DNA from: Acidithiobacillus sp.
Lineage (GTDB): Bacteria > Pseudomonadota > Gammaproteobacteria > Acidithiobacillales > Acidithiobacillaceae
NCBI RefSeq assembly: GCF_023256195.1
Contig: NZ_JAGDWX010000030.1
Coordinates: 1,778 to 65,777 of the forward strand
Length of the DNA: 64,000 nucleotides
Direction: 5' to 3'
The notes beneath the pieces were generated by a model. That model was not told the DNA's origin and made no database searches. It saw only the letters and a list, made by a program, of their open reading frames with translations. Below, piece by piece: positions 1-7,885 of the stretch (the stretch's first letter is position 1; each line of letters begins with the position of its first letter). The position numbers and the translations under genes are program-made.

Positions 1-1
1 G

Positions 2-268
2 CGCGTGAAGAGTCGGGAGCTGGCGGTGAAGCAGGCGGAAGAGGCGCAGCGACTCCTGCGCCTGCGCTACGACAACGGGGTCGAGACGCTCACGGGTCTC
101 CTGCGCGGGCAGGCGGAGCTGGATCGGATTCGGGCAGAGCTGGTGCAGGCACGTTACGACGAAGCAGTCGAGCGGGCAGCTCTGTGGCTCGCCTTGGGTA
201 AGTTGGAGCTATCGAATATTGTGGCGGTGACGGGAGAGTCCATGCCGCGTGAAGGAGCAGCCGGATGA
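2..268 (+). CDS. TolC-family outer membrane efflux protein, C-terminal fragment
   Basis: The gene enters from the left edge and only about 88 codons are present. The peptide is a long amphipathic helix followed by a short tail. It carries features of the last helical repeat of TolC/OEP proteins: RLLRLRYDNG near the start, then an AELVQARYDEAVE stretch. Its TGA overlaps the ATG of the downstream adaptor gene (ATGA at 265-268), so the two are probably translationally coupled. TolC-type proteins form the outer-membrane exit duct of tripartite pumps, and the adaptor and pump genes that follow fit that role. The substrate cannot be read from this fragment. Confidence 0.8.
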   Translation, partial: RVKSRELAVKQAEEAQRLLRLRYDNGVETLTGLLRGQAELDRIRAELVQARYDEAVERAALWLALGKLELSNIVAVTGESMPREGAAG

Positions 269-1350
269 ATGCAGCGAAGAGAAGCTGGATAGCGGGTGGG
301 TTGGCGCTGACCCTGTCATTGGGCCTTGCAGCCTGTGCCAAGAGCCCTCGGGAGGCGCCGGCGGCCGGCGCGACGGTGCAGGCCCAGGTGCTGACCCTCG
401 AGAGCAGCTCGGAAAAAGGCTACAGTTCGGTGCCAGGGACCGTGGTCGCGGCGCAGCAGGTGCAGTTGAGCTCGCGCCTCAGCGGTTATCTGCGCCACCT
501 GGATCTGCGCGTCGGCCAGGCCGTGCAGCGCGGGCAACTGCTTTTCGAGGTGGATCCCGCCAGTGCCGACAGTCAGGTACGGCAGGCCCAGGCAGGCCTG
601 GCCCAGGCTGAGGCCAATTTCGCCAATGCCCGCTCCAACTACGAGCGGTTCAAGAAGCTCTATGCCGAGTCGGCGATTCCCGCGAAACAGTGGGACGAGG
701 TGCAGTCGCAGTACCACATGGCCCAGGCGCAGGTGGCGGCGGCACGTGCCGGTATCGCCAGCGCTCAGGCCAATCTGGGCTACGCTCGCGTGACGGCACC
801 GTTTGCCGGCATCGTCACCGAGAAGTTTCAGCAAAATGGGGATCTGGTGGCGCCGGGCCGGCCGGTGCTCAGTCTGGCCGATCCCAGCCACCTCGAGGTG
901 CAGGCCAGTGTCGGCAGTCGTCTCTTTGCCAGCCTGCATCAGGGGCAGACCGTACCGGTGCTGGCCGATGGGCATACCATCGACGCCCGCGTACTGGACC
1001 TCGTCAGCGTCGCCGATAGTCAGACCCACACCCACCTCGTCAAGCTGACCGTTCCTGCCGGCAGTCCGCTGCAGGCCGGTGACTACGTCGAGGTACAGAT
1101 TCCAAGCCCCAGTCGGCAGGGTATCTCGGTGCCGCGTAGCGCGCTCCTCGACCGCGCCGGTATTCCCGGCGTGTTTGTCGTCGATGCCAAAGGTATTGCC
1201 CATTACCGTCTGGTCCGTCCCGGGTCCGTGGTGGGACAGAACGTAGAGATACTGGCCGGCCTGGCTCCGGGGGAGCGCATCGTGGTGAATCCCAGTGCGG
1301 ATCTGGTCAACGGTGATCGGGTGGTGTCGGTGGGAGCGCAGCATGACTGA
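265..1350 (+). CDS. RND efflux periplasmic adaptor (HlyD/MFP family lipoprotein)
   Basis: 361 aa. The N-terminus is a lipoprotein signal peptide: a basic start, a hydrophobic stretch, then lipobox LAAC with the lipidated Cys at residue 24. This predicts anchoring to the inner membrane facing the periplasm. A lipoyl/barrel-sandwich half (around VQLSSRLSGYL) is followed by a coiled-coil hairpin rich in Ala and Gln (about residues 95-175), then the second lipoyl half (YARVTAPFAGIV) and a beta-barrel domain. This is the standard membrane-fusion-protein order. The adaptor joins the inner-membrane RND pump to the TolC-like duct. The start overlaps the upstream stop, and its own stop overlaps the pump gene start at 1343. 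Confidence 0.92.
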   Translation: MNAAKRSWIAGGLALTLSLGLAACAKSPREAPAAGATVQAQVLTLESSSEKGYSSVPGTVVAAQQVQLSSRLSGYLRHLDLRVGQAVQRGQLLFEVDPASADSQVRQAQAGLAQAEANFANARSNYERFKKLYAESAIPAKQWDEVQSQYHMAQAQVAAARAGIASAQANLGYARVTAPFAGIVTEKFQQNGDLVAPGRPVLSLADPSHLEVQASVGSRLFASLHQGQTVPVLADGHTIDARVLDLVSVADSQTHTHLVKLTVPAGSPLQAGDYVEVQIPSPSRQGISVPRSALLDRAGIPGVFVVDAKGIAHYRLVRPGSVVGQNVEILAGLAPGERIVVNPSADLVNGDRVVSVGAQHD

Positions 1351-4300
1351 GGGACAGTCCCCCCTGAATCTTGCCGGCCGACTGGCGCAGGGTTTCTACC
1401 GCTCCAAGATCACCGTCCTCATCATGCTCGCCATCGCCCTCTTTGGGACCCTGGCGGTGCTGGTCACGCCGCGGCTCTACAATCCCGAGATCGTGGTGCC
1501 GGCGGCAGAGATCTTCGTCATGCGGCCGGGCTCCGACAGTGAGGAGACCCATAACCTCGTGGTGCGACCATTGGAAGCGCTCATGGCTTCCCTGCCTGGG
1601 GTCCACCATACCTACGGCTACGCCATGAACGACATGGGTATCGTCACGGTGGAGTTTCAGGTAGGCGCCAATGAGGAGAAGAGCCTGCTGGAGGTATACA
1701 ACCAGCTGAGCCGCAATATCGACCGCATGCCGCCCGGAACCAAGCAGCCGCTGGTCAAATCCATCGGTATCAACGACGTACCCATCGTCACCGTGACCCT
1801 GAGCAGCGATCGCCACAATCCGGCGCAGTTGCGCCAAGTGGCTCTGCGGCTCATGGAGCAGTTGCAGAGCGTGCCCGATGTCGCCAATGCCGAGGTCATC
1901 GGCGGCAGCCCCATGGCCGTCAATGTCTGGCTGGAGCCGGGTAAACTGGCTAGCCTCGGCCTGGGTCTGCAGCAGGTTCGCCAGGCTCTGGAAGCCAGCA
2001 ATGTCATCCTGCCTGGGGGACGCCTGGTTCACGACAACCGGGAGATACCGCTGAGGGTCAATGCGGCGGTGGGCTCGGCCCAGCAGGTGGGCCGGGTCAT
2101 CATCGGCAGCCACGACGGTCGCCCCATCTTCCTCCACGACGTCGCGCGCATTGAGGAAGGCCCCGCCGAGATGGACACGGCTGTCAGCAGTACCCTGGGG
2201 CGGGCCAATACCCTGGGTCTGCCGGCGGGAACCAGCATGCCCGCCGTCACCATTACCCTGGCCAAACGTCCGGGCGCCAATGCCGTGACCGTCGCCGATG
2301 CCGTCAAGGCCAAACTCCAGCGCTTGCAACGGGAGGCGATGCCGCAAGGCATTCACGTCACCTTGACGCGGGATTATGGCGCGCGTGCCGACCAAGCCGT
2401 CAGCACCCTCTTTGAGCACCTCAGCATCGCCATCGCCGTGGTGGCCGTGATCCTGCTGCTTTTCCTGGGCTGGCGCGAGGCCGGCATCGTCATCCTGACG
2501 GTGCCCTTGACCCTGGGCGTGGTGCTGGGCATTGGCTGGTTGCTGGGGCAGACCATCAACCGCATCACGCTGTTTGCACTGATCCTGTCGCTGGGTCTGC
2601 TGGTGGACGGCGGTATCGTCGTCATCGAGAACATCCACCGACACATCAGCGGGGGCGGTGGCGGACGCCTTTCCTTTGCAGAGCGGGTGGTGCGCGCCAC
2701 CAACGAGATCGGTAACCCCACCAATATCGCCACGCTCGCCGTCATACTGGCCTTCATTCCCATGGCCTTCGTCACGGGCATGATGGGGCCGTTCATGCTG
2801 CCCATTCCCATCTTCGTGCCCATCGCCATGATCGCTTCGGTGCTGCTCGCATACACGGTCGTGCCCTGGGGCGCCTATCGCTTTCTCCGACGCAAGGCGC
2901 AAGCGCACGAGCGCGAGGCCATGGCCGCGGGCGAGCACGGCACGCAGCGCGATGCGCTGCAGAAAGGTTATATCCGGGTGTTCAAGCCTCTGCTTGAGTC
3001 CGGGAGCAAGCGCAACCTGTTCTTCATCGTCGTCTTGGTCCTGCTCTTTCTGGCGATGCTGATGCCGGCCTGGCAGTTCATCCGTCCCTCGGGCATGAAC
3101 GGGCCTCTCAGCCTCTTGGGGGTCAACGTCAAGATGCTGCCGGAGGGTAATGTCAGCGATTTCATGATTCAGGTGGACACCCCGGCTGGTACGGCGCTGG
3201 ATGAGACGGGACGGGTGGTGCAGGCTGTGGGCGAGGTGCTGGCGGAAAATCCCTACGTGGAAAACTTCCAGAGCTATGTCGGGCGCTCGGCGCCGGTAGA
3301 CTTCGCAGGTCTCGTGCGCGGCGACATGATGCGGCAGGGAAGCAACTACGCGCAGATCCAGGTCAACCTCGTACCAAGGGACGAGCGACCCATGTCCCAC
3401 GAGGTAGCCGTCCGTGTCTACCACGCCCTGAAATCGGTGCGCCAGCGCTTCCCCCACACCGTCATCAAGATCTTCGAGGTGCCGCCGGGGCCGCCGGTGC
3501 GGGCGCAGGTGGTGGCAGAGCTCTATGGCCCCAATTACGACAAGTTGCGGCAGCTTGCGGGCGCCGTCGAAACGGAATTCCGCAAGGTCTACCGGATGGT
3601 GAACGTGGACGATTCGGTGACGGCAACGGTGCCGGAGTATCGTATTCACGTGGAGCAGGACAAGGCCATGCTGGCTGGTGTGGCACCGGCACAGGTAGCA
3701 GAACTGGTGCACGATTATATCGCCGGTACCAAGCTCGGGGCCCTGTCTGTGCCCGATGCCCGGGAACCTGTGGATATCATCCTGCGGGTTCCGCCCGCCC
3801 AACGGGCCTGGAAGCAGCAGATTCTTGACTTGCAGATCCGCAACCGCATGGGGCAGGAGGTACCACTGTCCAGCATCGTCCAGATTCAGGATACCCATGA
3901 GGACAAGCCCATCGTCGATCGCGATCAGCACCGGGTGGTCTATGTGACCGGTGATCTACTGGGCTCGAGTCCGGTCTATGCCGTGCTTTCCCTGAATCAC
4001 TGGCTCGATGGCAAGACGCTCGACGGCGTGCGCCTGCACACGGGTAACCTGGGTTTCATGCCGGCGCAACCCGAGGACATCACCCACTACCAGATCCTCT
4101 GGGGTGGCGACATGCGCCTGACCCTGGATGTGTTCCGCGATCTGGGCGCCGCCTTCATCGTGGCTCTGGTCTTCATCTATCTGATGTTGGTGGCCTACTA
4201 CCAATCCTTCATCATGCCGATCATCGTCATGGGCGCCATTCCGCTGACTCTGGTGGGTGTGTTCCCCGGCCATTGGCTACTGAATACGCCCTTCAACGCC

Positions 4301-4633
4301 ACCTCCATGATCGGGGTGATCGCCCTGGCGGGCGTGGTGGTGCGCAACTCCCTGCTGTTGATCGACTTCATCATCGAGTATCGGCGCGAGGGCTATGCCT
4401 TGGAGGATGCGGTGCTGGAGGCTGGAGCGGTGCGTTTCCGGCCCATCCTCCTCACGGCACTGGCCATCATGTTCGGCTCCGCCATCATGGTGACGGACCC
4501 GGTCTTCGGTGGGCTTGCGGTATCCTTGATTTTCGGGACCTTCGCCTCCACTATGCTGACATTGATCGTGATACCGCTCCTGTACTATCTCTGGGAGCGG
4601 CGCCTGGAGAGAAAATCGGGGGTACAGAAATGA
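1343..4633 (+). CDS. RND superfamily efflux pump, inner-membrane permease subunit
   Basis: 1096 aa, the usual size for AcrB/CusA-type pumps. The ATG at 1343 is chosen because it overlaps the adaptor stop; an upstream in-frame start would run deep into the adaptor gene. The protein shows the duplicated RND layout: TM1 near residue 20, a large periplasmic domain, a TM2-TM6 bundle (about 345-530), a second periplasmic domain, and a C-terminal TM7-TM12 bundle. RND pumps are proton antiporters. In TM4 the usual paired acids are altered: the protein reads LLVDGGIVVIEN, keeping the first Asp and replacing the second by Gly. The substrate (drug, metal or lipid) is not determined. Redox genes follow directly. 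Confidence 0.92.
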   Translation: MTEGQSPLNLAGRLAQGFYRSKITVLIMLAIALFGTLAVLVTPRLYNPEIVVPAAEIFVMRPGSDSEETHNLVVRPLEALMASLPGVHHTYGYAMNDMGIVTVEFQVGANEEKSLLEVYNQLSRNIDRMPPGTKQPLVKSIGINDVPIVTVTLSSDRHNPAQLRQVALRLMEQLQSVPDVANAEVIGGSPMAVNVWLEPGKLASLGLGLQQVRQALEASNVILPGGRLVHDNREIPLRVNAAVGSAQQVGRVIIGSHDGRPIFLHDVARIEEGPAEMDTAVSSTLGRANTLGLPAGTSMPAVTITLAKRPGANAVTVADAVKAKLQRLQREAMPQGIHVTLTRDYGARADQAVSTLFEHLSIAIAVVAVILLLFLGWREAGIVILTVPLTLGVVLGIGWLLGQTINRITLFALILSLGLLVDGGIVVIENIHRHISGGGGGRLSFAERVVRATNEIGNPTNIATLAVILAFIPMAFVTGMMGPFMLPIPIFVPIAMIASVLLAYTVVPWGAYRFLRRKAQAHEREAMAAGEHGTQRDALQKGYIRVFKPLLESGSKRNLFFIVVLVLLFLAMLMPAWQFIRPSGMNGPLSLLGVNVKMLPEGNVSDFMIQVDTPAGTALDETGRVVQAVGEVLAENPYVENFQSYVGRSAPVDFAGLVRGDMMRQGSNYAQIQVNLVPRDERPMSHEVAVRVYHALKSVRQRFPHTVIKIFEVPPGPPVRAQVVAELYGPNYDKLRQLAGAVETEFRKVYRMVNVDDSVTATVPEYRIHVEQDKAMLAGVAPAQVAELVHDYIAGTKLGALSVPDAREPVDIILRVPPAQRAWKQQILDLQIRNRMGQEVPLSSIVQIQDTHEDKPIVDRDQHRVVYVTGDLLGSSPVYAVLSLNHWLDGKTLDGVRLHTGNLGFMPAQPEDITHYQILWGGDMRLTLDVFRDLGAAFIVALVFIYLMLVAYYQSFIMPIIVMGAIPLTLVGVFPGHWLLNTPFNATSMIGVIALAGVVVRNSLLLIDFIIEYRREGYALEDAVLEAGAVRFRPILLTALAIMFGSAIMVTDPVFGGLAVSLIFGTFASTMLTLIVIPLLYYLWERRLERKSGVQK

Positions 4634-4851
4634 ATACCGAACGTTGGGTACGCGTGGTTGCCGGACTTTTCATCCTGCTCAGTCTGGCGCTGGGCATTCC
4701 GGGCAGCCCGGTCTTCGCCAGTGAGTGGTTTCTGGCCTTTACCGCCTTTGTCGGGCTCAATCTGATGCAAAGTGGGCTGACCTGTTTCTGCCCTTTGGAG
4801 AAGATCCTGCTCAAGCTCGGCGTGCGCGATGCGCGCGTCTGCGGGAGTTGA
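4630..4851 (+). CDS. Small DUF2892 (YgaP-like) membrane protein
   Basis: 73 aa. The ATG overlaps the stop of the RND pump gene (ATGA). Two hydrophobic segments (about residues 8-26 and 33-50) are followed by a CFC motif (Cys52 and Cys54) in TCFCPLEKILLKLG. This resembles the DUF2892 inner-membrane domain, which is often fused or adjacent to rhodanese domains, as in E. coli YgaP. Here a membrane-anchored rhodanese gene starts six bases downstream, matching that association in split form. The molecular role of DUF2892 is unknown. A Cys-pair contact with the rhodanese is inference only. Confidence 0.8.
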   Translation: MNTERWVRVVAGLFILLSLALGIPGSPVFASEWFLAFTAFVGLNLMQSGLTCFCPLEKILLKLGVRDARVCGS

Positions 4852-4857
4852 GTCGCG

Positions 4858-5283
4858 ATGGCCAATCTGGGTAGCTACCTGTCGACGCACTGGCCGCTGA
4901 TACTGGCGGTGCTGGGTATCCTGCTGCTGCTGTTCAAGGGGCCCATCGTACGCAAGCTGGCCGGGATCGAGGAAATCGCACCGGAGAATGCGGTACGCCT
5001 CATCAACGACCACGATGCCGTGGTCATCGATGTGCGGGAGTCGGCGGAGTGGTCGCGTGGTCACCTGCCCGGCGCTCGCCACATTCCTCTGGGCGAGGTG
5101 GGCAAATACCTGCCGGATCTGCGCAAGCACCAGGAACATCACGTCATCTGTCAGTGCGCCAGTGGAATGCGCTCGGCACGTGCCGCCGGTATACTCAAGA
5201 AGGCCGGTTTCACCAAGGTTTACAGTCTCAAAGGGGGCATATCCGCGTGGCGCAGCGCGGGTCTGCCGGTAGAGAAGGACTGA
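4858..5283 (+). CDS. Membrane-anchored rhodanese-domain sulfurtransferase
   Basis: 141 aa. One N-terminal membrane segment (about residues 12-27) is followed by a single rhodanese domain with VVIDVRES, the GHLPGARHIPL signature and an active-site loop CASGMRS whose nucleophile is Cys100; a second Cys lies at 98. Rhodaneses carry sulfane sulfur as a Cys persulfide and pass it to cyanide, thiols or protein partners. The gene lies between DUF2892 and glutaredoxin genes and probably shares a transcript with the RND pump. In a sulfur oxidiser it could take part in sulfane-sulfur trafficking at the membrane; no substrate can be read from the sequence. Confidence 0.9.
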   Translation: MANLGSYLSTHWPLILAVLGILLLLFKGPIVRKLAGIEEIAPENAVRLINDHDAVVIDVRESAEWSRGHLPGARHIPLGEVGKYLPDLRKHQEHHVICQCASGMRSARAAGILKKAGFTKVYSLKGGISAWRSAGLPVEKD

Positions 5284-5288
5284 GGGCG

Positions 5289-5561
5289 ATGCCCGTGGAT
5301 GTGCGCATCTACGCCACTGGGAGCTGCCCCTACTGCCATATGGCCGAAACCCTGTTGCGGCGCAAGGGCGTTCAGCCGCGGATCCTGCGGGTGGATCACA
5401 ACCCTTCTTTGCGTCAAGAAATGCTGCGGCTGAGCCAGGGTCGGCGTACGGTACCGCAGGTATTCATCGGTGACCGACACGTCGGTGGTTTTGACGATCT
5501 TTCCGCCCTGGAGCGCCAGGGGCGCCTGGATGCCCTGCTGGCGGATACCGGGCTATGCTGA
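5289..5561 (+). CDS. grxC: Glutaredoxin (GrxC-like, dithiol CPYC)
   Basis: 90 aa, the normal length for a class I bacterial glutaredoxin. The N-terminal strand leads into the dithiol active site CPYC (Cys13, Cys16). Downstream come the cis-Pro loop TVPQVFIG and the GGFDD glutathione-binding segment. It would reduce disulfides and mixed glutathione disulfides in the cytoplasm. The ATG at 5289 lies five bases after the rhodanese stop; an open frame extends upstream but overlaps the rhodanese gene and encodes nothing recognisable. Its place between rhodanese and thioredoxin genes suggests a thiol-reducing role for that cluster. Confidence 0.92.
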   Translation: MPVDVRIYATGSCPYCHMAETLLRRKGVQPRILRVDHNPSLRQEMLRLSQGRRTVPQVFIGDRHVGGFDDLSALERQGRLDALLADTGLC

Positions 5562-5576
5562 GTCGGGAGGCTTTCC

Positions 5577-6026
5577 ATGGCTAAGATCCATGTGGTGTGT
5601 CCGCACTGCGGTGCCATCAACCAGTTGCTCGAGGAACGCCTGGGCGAAGAGCCCAAATGCGGCAAATGTCACCAGGCCCTGCTGCCCCAGCATCCGGTTG
5701 AACTGGCGGGTGCGGCCTTTGCGCGCTTCATCGACAAGAACGATCTGCCGGTATTGGTGGATTTCTGGGCTCCTTGGTGCGCTCCCTGTCGCGCCATGGC
5801 GCCGCAGTTCGAGATGGCGGCGCGCCGCCTGCGCGGGCACTGCCTCTTTGCCAAACTCAATACGGAGTCGGACCAGGCCACTGCGGGTCGCTTCCAGATC
5901 CGCTCCATTCCCACCATGATCCTCTTCCGCGGGGGCCGTGAACTGGCCCGGCAATCGGGTGCCATGAACGCTCCAGACATCGAGGCCTGGCTCGCGCGCC
6001 AGGGCATATCGTCCCGAGCCTCTTGA
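5577..6026 (+). CDS. trxC: Thioredoxin 2 (zinc-finger thioredoxin)
   Basis: 149 aa. An N-terminal zinc-ribbon-like motif (CPHC at 8-11 and CGKC at 28-31) precedes a thioredoxin fold with WCAPC at residues 67-71 and the cis-Pro motif SIPTMILF. This two-part layout is that of TrxC, the oxidative-stress thioredoxin, rather than TrxA; the active site reads CAPC instead of CGPC. It would reduce cytoplasmic protein disulfides using thioredoxin reductase. It is the last gene of the run that starts with the RND efflux genes. A promoter-like sequence for the next gene begins inside its stop codon. Confidence 0.92.
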   Translation: MAKIHVVCPHCGAINQLLEERLGEEPKCGKCHQALLPQHPVELAGAAFARFIDKNDLPVLVDFWAPWCAPCRAMAPQFEMAARRLRGHCLFAKLNTESDQATAGRFQIRSIPTMILFRGGRELARQSGAMNAPDIEAWLARQGISSRAS

Positions 6027-6050
6027 CTTGTTCTGAAAACTCTTTAGATT
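6023..6050 (+). promoter_or_regulatory. Sigma70-like promoter for the amidase gene
   Basis: TTGACT at 6023-6028 and TAGATT at 6045-6050 are separated by 16 bases in the only AT-rich stretch between trxC and the amidase gene. The -35 box overlaps the trxC stop codon. It matches the sigma70 consensus at most positions; no experimental support. Confidence 0.45.
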
Positions 6051-6091
6051 GGAGCTCTAAGCCATTGAGTTTCATGATCTAGGAGGATGCC

Positions 6092-7063
6092 TTGCCCCCT
6101 GCCGGAAAGTGCAATCCAGGACGTCGTCGCTTTCTCCGGGGAGGAGCGGCGGCCCTGGGACTCGGGCTTGCCGCGGGACTCGGCTGGGAGCCTGCGCTGG
6201 CCGAGACCTTGCGTCCCGTCGTGGTCTGCATCGACCCCGGCCACGGCGGTCACGATCCGGGCTGCGTCGGTGTCCGGGGCCTGCGCGAGAAAGATGTGGT
6301 CCTCGACGTCGGTCTGCGCGTGGGGGCGCTGCTGGAGGCCGTGCCGGGTCTGCAGGTGGTCTACAGCCGGCGCAGTGACGTGTTCGTACCGCTGGCGCAG
6401 CGTCTCCAGCTGGGGATACGGCAGCGAGCGGATCTGTTCCTATCCATCCATGCCGATGCCTTCCCGGAACGGGATGTGCGCGGTTCCAGTGTCTGGATTC
6501 TGTCGGAGCGGGGCGCGAGCAGCAGTGCGGCACGTTGGCTGGCCCAGAGCCAGAATGGTGACTTCTGGGACAGCAGAGCGGCCCTCAGCGGCAGTCGTGA
6601 GCTGCACGACGTGCTGCTGGATCTCAGTCGCAGCGCCGCGACCAGTGCCGCGACGCGCGCGGCCCAGCTCATGCTCCGGGCCCTGGCGGAGGTGGAGGAC
6701 CTGCACACGGCTCAGGTCCAGAAGGCCAATTTCGTAGTCCTGCGCGCGCCCAACGTACCCTCGCTTCTCGTGGAGACTGCCTTCCTCAGCAACCCCGAGG
6801 AAGAACAGCGACTGCGCGACCCCGCTTTCCGCGCGCTGCTGGCTCAGAGCATCAGCGATGCCGTGCTTGCCCATTTCGTACAGGCACCGCCCAGTGACTC
6901 GCGCTGGTCCTCTGCGCGGCACGCCATCGCCCCGGGCGAGACCCTGTCGGAGCTTGCGGCGCGCTACGGAGTACGGCCCGAGGTGCTGCGCCTTGCCAAC
7001 GGATTGGTCTCGGCGCAGTTGCCCGCGCGAGGCTATCTGCGCGTCCCCATCCTGCACGCCTAG
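6092..7063 (+). CDS. amiC: N-acetylmuramoyl-L-alanine amidase with Tat signal and LysM domain
   Basis: 323 aa. The TTG at 6092 is chosen because a strong AGGAGG (6081-6086) sits five bases upstream; the nearby ATG at 6087 is in another frame. The N-terminus has a twin-arginine signal (RRRFLRGG at 11-18) and a hydrophobic stretch ending near AETL, as in AmiA/AmiC, so it is exported folded. The Amidase_3 domain shows DPGHGGHDPG, the REKDVVLDV Glu, SIHADAF and the catalytic LLVETAFLSN Glu, which are the zinc ligands and general base. A C-terminal LysM (PGETLSELAARYG) binds peptidoglycan. It splits septal murein between daughter cells. The symbol is by analogy. Confidence 0.9.
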   Translation: MPPAGKCNPGRRRFLRGGAAALGLGLAAGLGWEPALAETLRPVVVCIDPGHGGHDPGCVGVRGLREKDVVLDVGLRVGALLEAVPGLQVVYSRRSDVFVPLAQRLQLGIRQRADLFLSIHADAFPERDVRGSSVWILSERGASSSAARWLAQSQNGDFWDSRAALSGSRELHDVLLDLSRSAATSAATRAAQLMLRALAEVEDLHTAQVQKANFVVLRAPNVPSLLVETAFLSNPEEEQRLRDPAFRALLAQSISDAVLAHFVQAPPSDSRWSSARHAIAPGETLSELAARYGVRPEVLRLANGLVSAQLPARGYLRVPILHA

Positions 7064-7071
7064 GCCGCGAC

Positions 7072-7869
7072 ATGGTCAAAGCGGCGGTCGTCCAGCTCTG
7101 TTCCGGTGCTGAGGTCGATAGCAACCTGGCGACGGCAGCGGAGCTCCTGCGGGAGGCGGCAGCCCAGGGTGCCCGTCTGGCGCTCCTGCCGGAGAACTTT
7201 GCCTTCATGGGGCGGCACGAAAACGACAAGCTTGCCATCGCCGAAGCGACAGGTGCGGGTCCCATCCAGGATTGGCTGGCGACGCAGGCGCGCCAGCACG
7301 GATTATGGCTCTTGGGTGGCAGTATTCCGCTGCGCAGTCCCGACGGGCGGGTTTTTGCCAGTCTGCTGGTCATGGATCCACAGGGCCAGTGTCGTGCCCG
7401 CTACGACAAGATCCACCTCTTCGACGTCGATCTGCCCGGCGGCGAACAGTACCGGGAGTCCCGTACCATTGCTCCGGGGCGGCGAGCCGCTGCCGTAGCA
7501 ACGCCCTGGGGCAGGGTGGGGCTATCCATCTGTTACGATCTGCGCTTTCCGGAGCTCTATCGTTCCTACGCCGGCGCCGAATTTCTGGTCGTGCCCAGCG
7601 CCTTCACGGCCCAGACAGGAGCGGCGCACTGGGAACCGCTCCTGCGTGCCCGTGCCATAGAGAATCAGGCTTTCGTTCTGGCGGCCGATCAGGGAGGGCG
7701 ACACGCCAACGGTCGTGAGACCTATGGCGGCAGCATGATCGTGGACCCCTGGGGACAGGTGCTGGTCCGCCTGGACCAGCATCCCGGAGTCTTGGTGGCC
7801 GAATGTGACCTCCATCGCCAACAGGCCCAGCGCCGTAGTCTACCGGTGTGGCAGCACCGGCGCTTGTGA
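7072..7869 (+). CDS. Carbon-nitrogen hydrolase (Nit-type amidase)
   Basis: 265 aa, a single nitrilase-superfamily domain with the full catalytic triad: Glu41 (LLPENFAF), Lys113 (YDKIHLFDVD) and Cys154 (SICYDLRFPE). The CYDLRFPELYR and PGGEQYRES motifs place it in the Nit1/NitA branch. Studied members hydrolyse deaminated glutathione, a side product of transaminases, back to alpha-ketoglutarate and Cys-Gly. The gene starts eight bases after the amidase stop and faces the DsrE-like gene on the other strand. The precise substrate is inference from subfamily motifs; other omega-amidases share this pattern. Confidence 0.88.
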   Translation: MVKAAVVQLCSGAEVDSNLATAAELLREAAAQGARLALLPENFAFMGRHENDKLAIAEATGAGPIQDWLATQARQHGLWLLGGSIPLRSPDGRVFASLLVMDPQGQCRARYDKIHLFDVDLPGGEQYRESRTIAPGRRAAAVATPWGRVGLSICYDLRFPELYRSYAGAEFLVVPSAFTAQTGAAHWEPLLRARAIENQAFVLAADQGGRHANGRETYGGSMIVDPWGQVLVRLDQHPGVLVAECDLHRQQAQRRSLPVWQHRRL

Positions 7870-7885
7870 GGACGATCTCGATCCC

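Noticed and set aside
1307-3931. 874-aa open frame on the minus strand inside the RND pump gene
   Set aside because: It mirrors the RND coding frame in GC-rich DNA, is very rich in His, Asp, Gln and Arg, has no ribosome site and no recognisable domain.
6087-6737. Alternative gene starting at ATG 6087
   Set aside because: It is too close to AGGAGG and in a frame without recognisable protein; the TTG at 6092 gives a Tat signal and complete amidase motifs.
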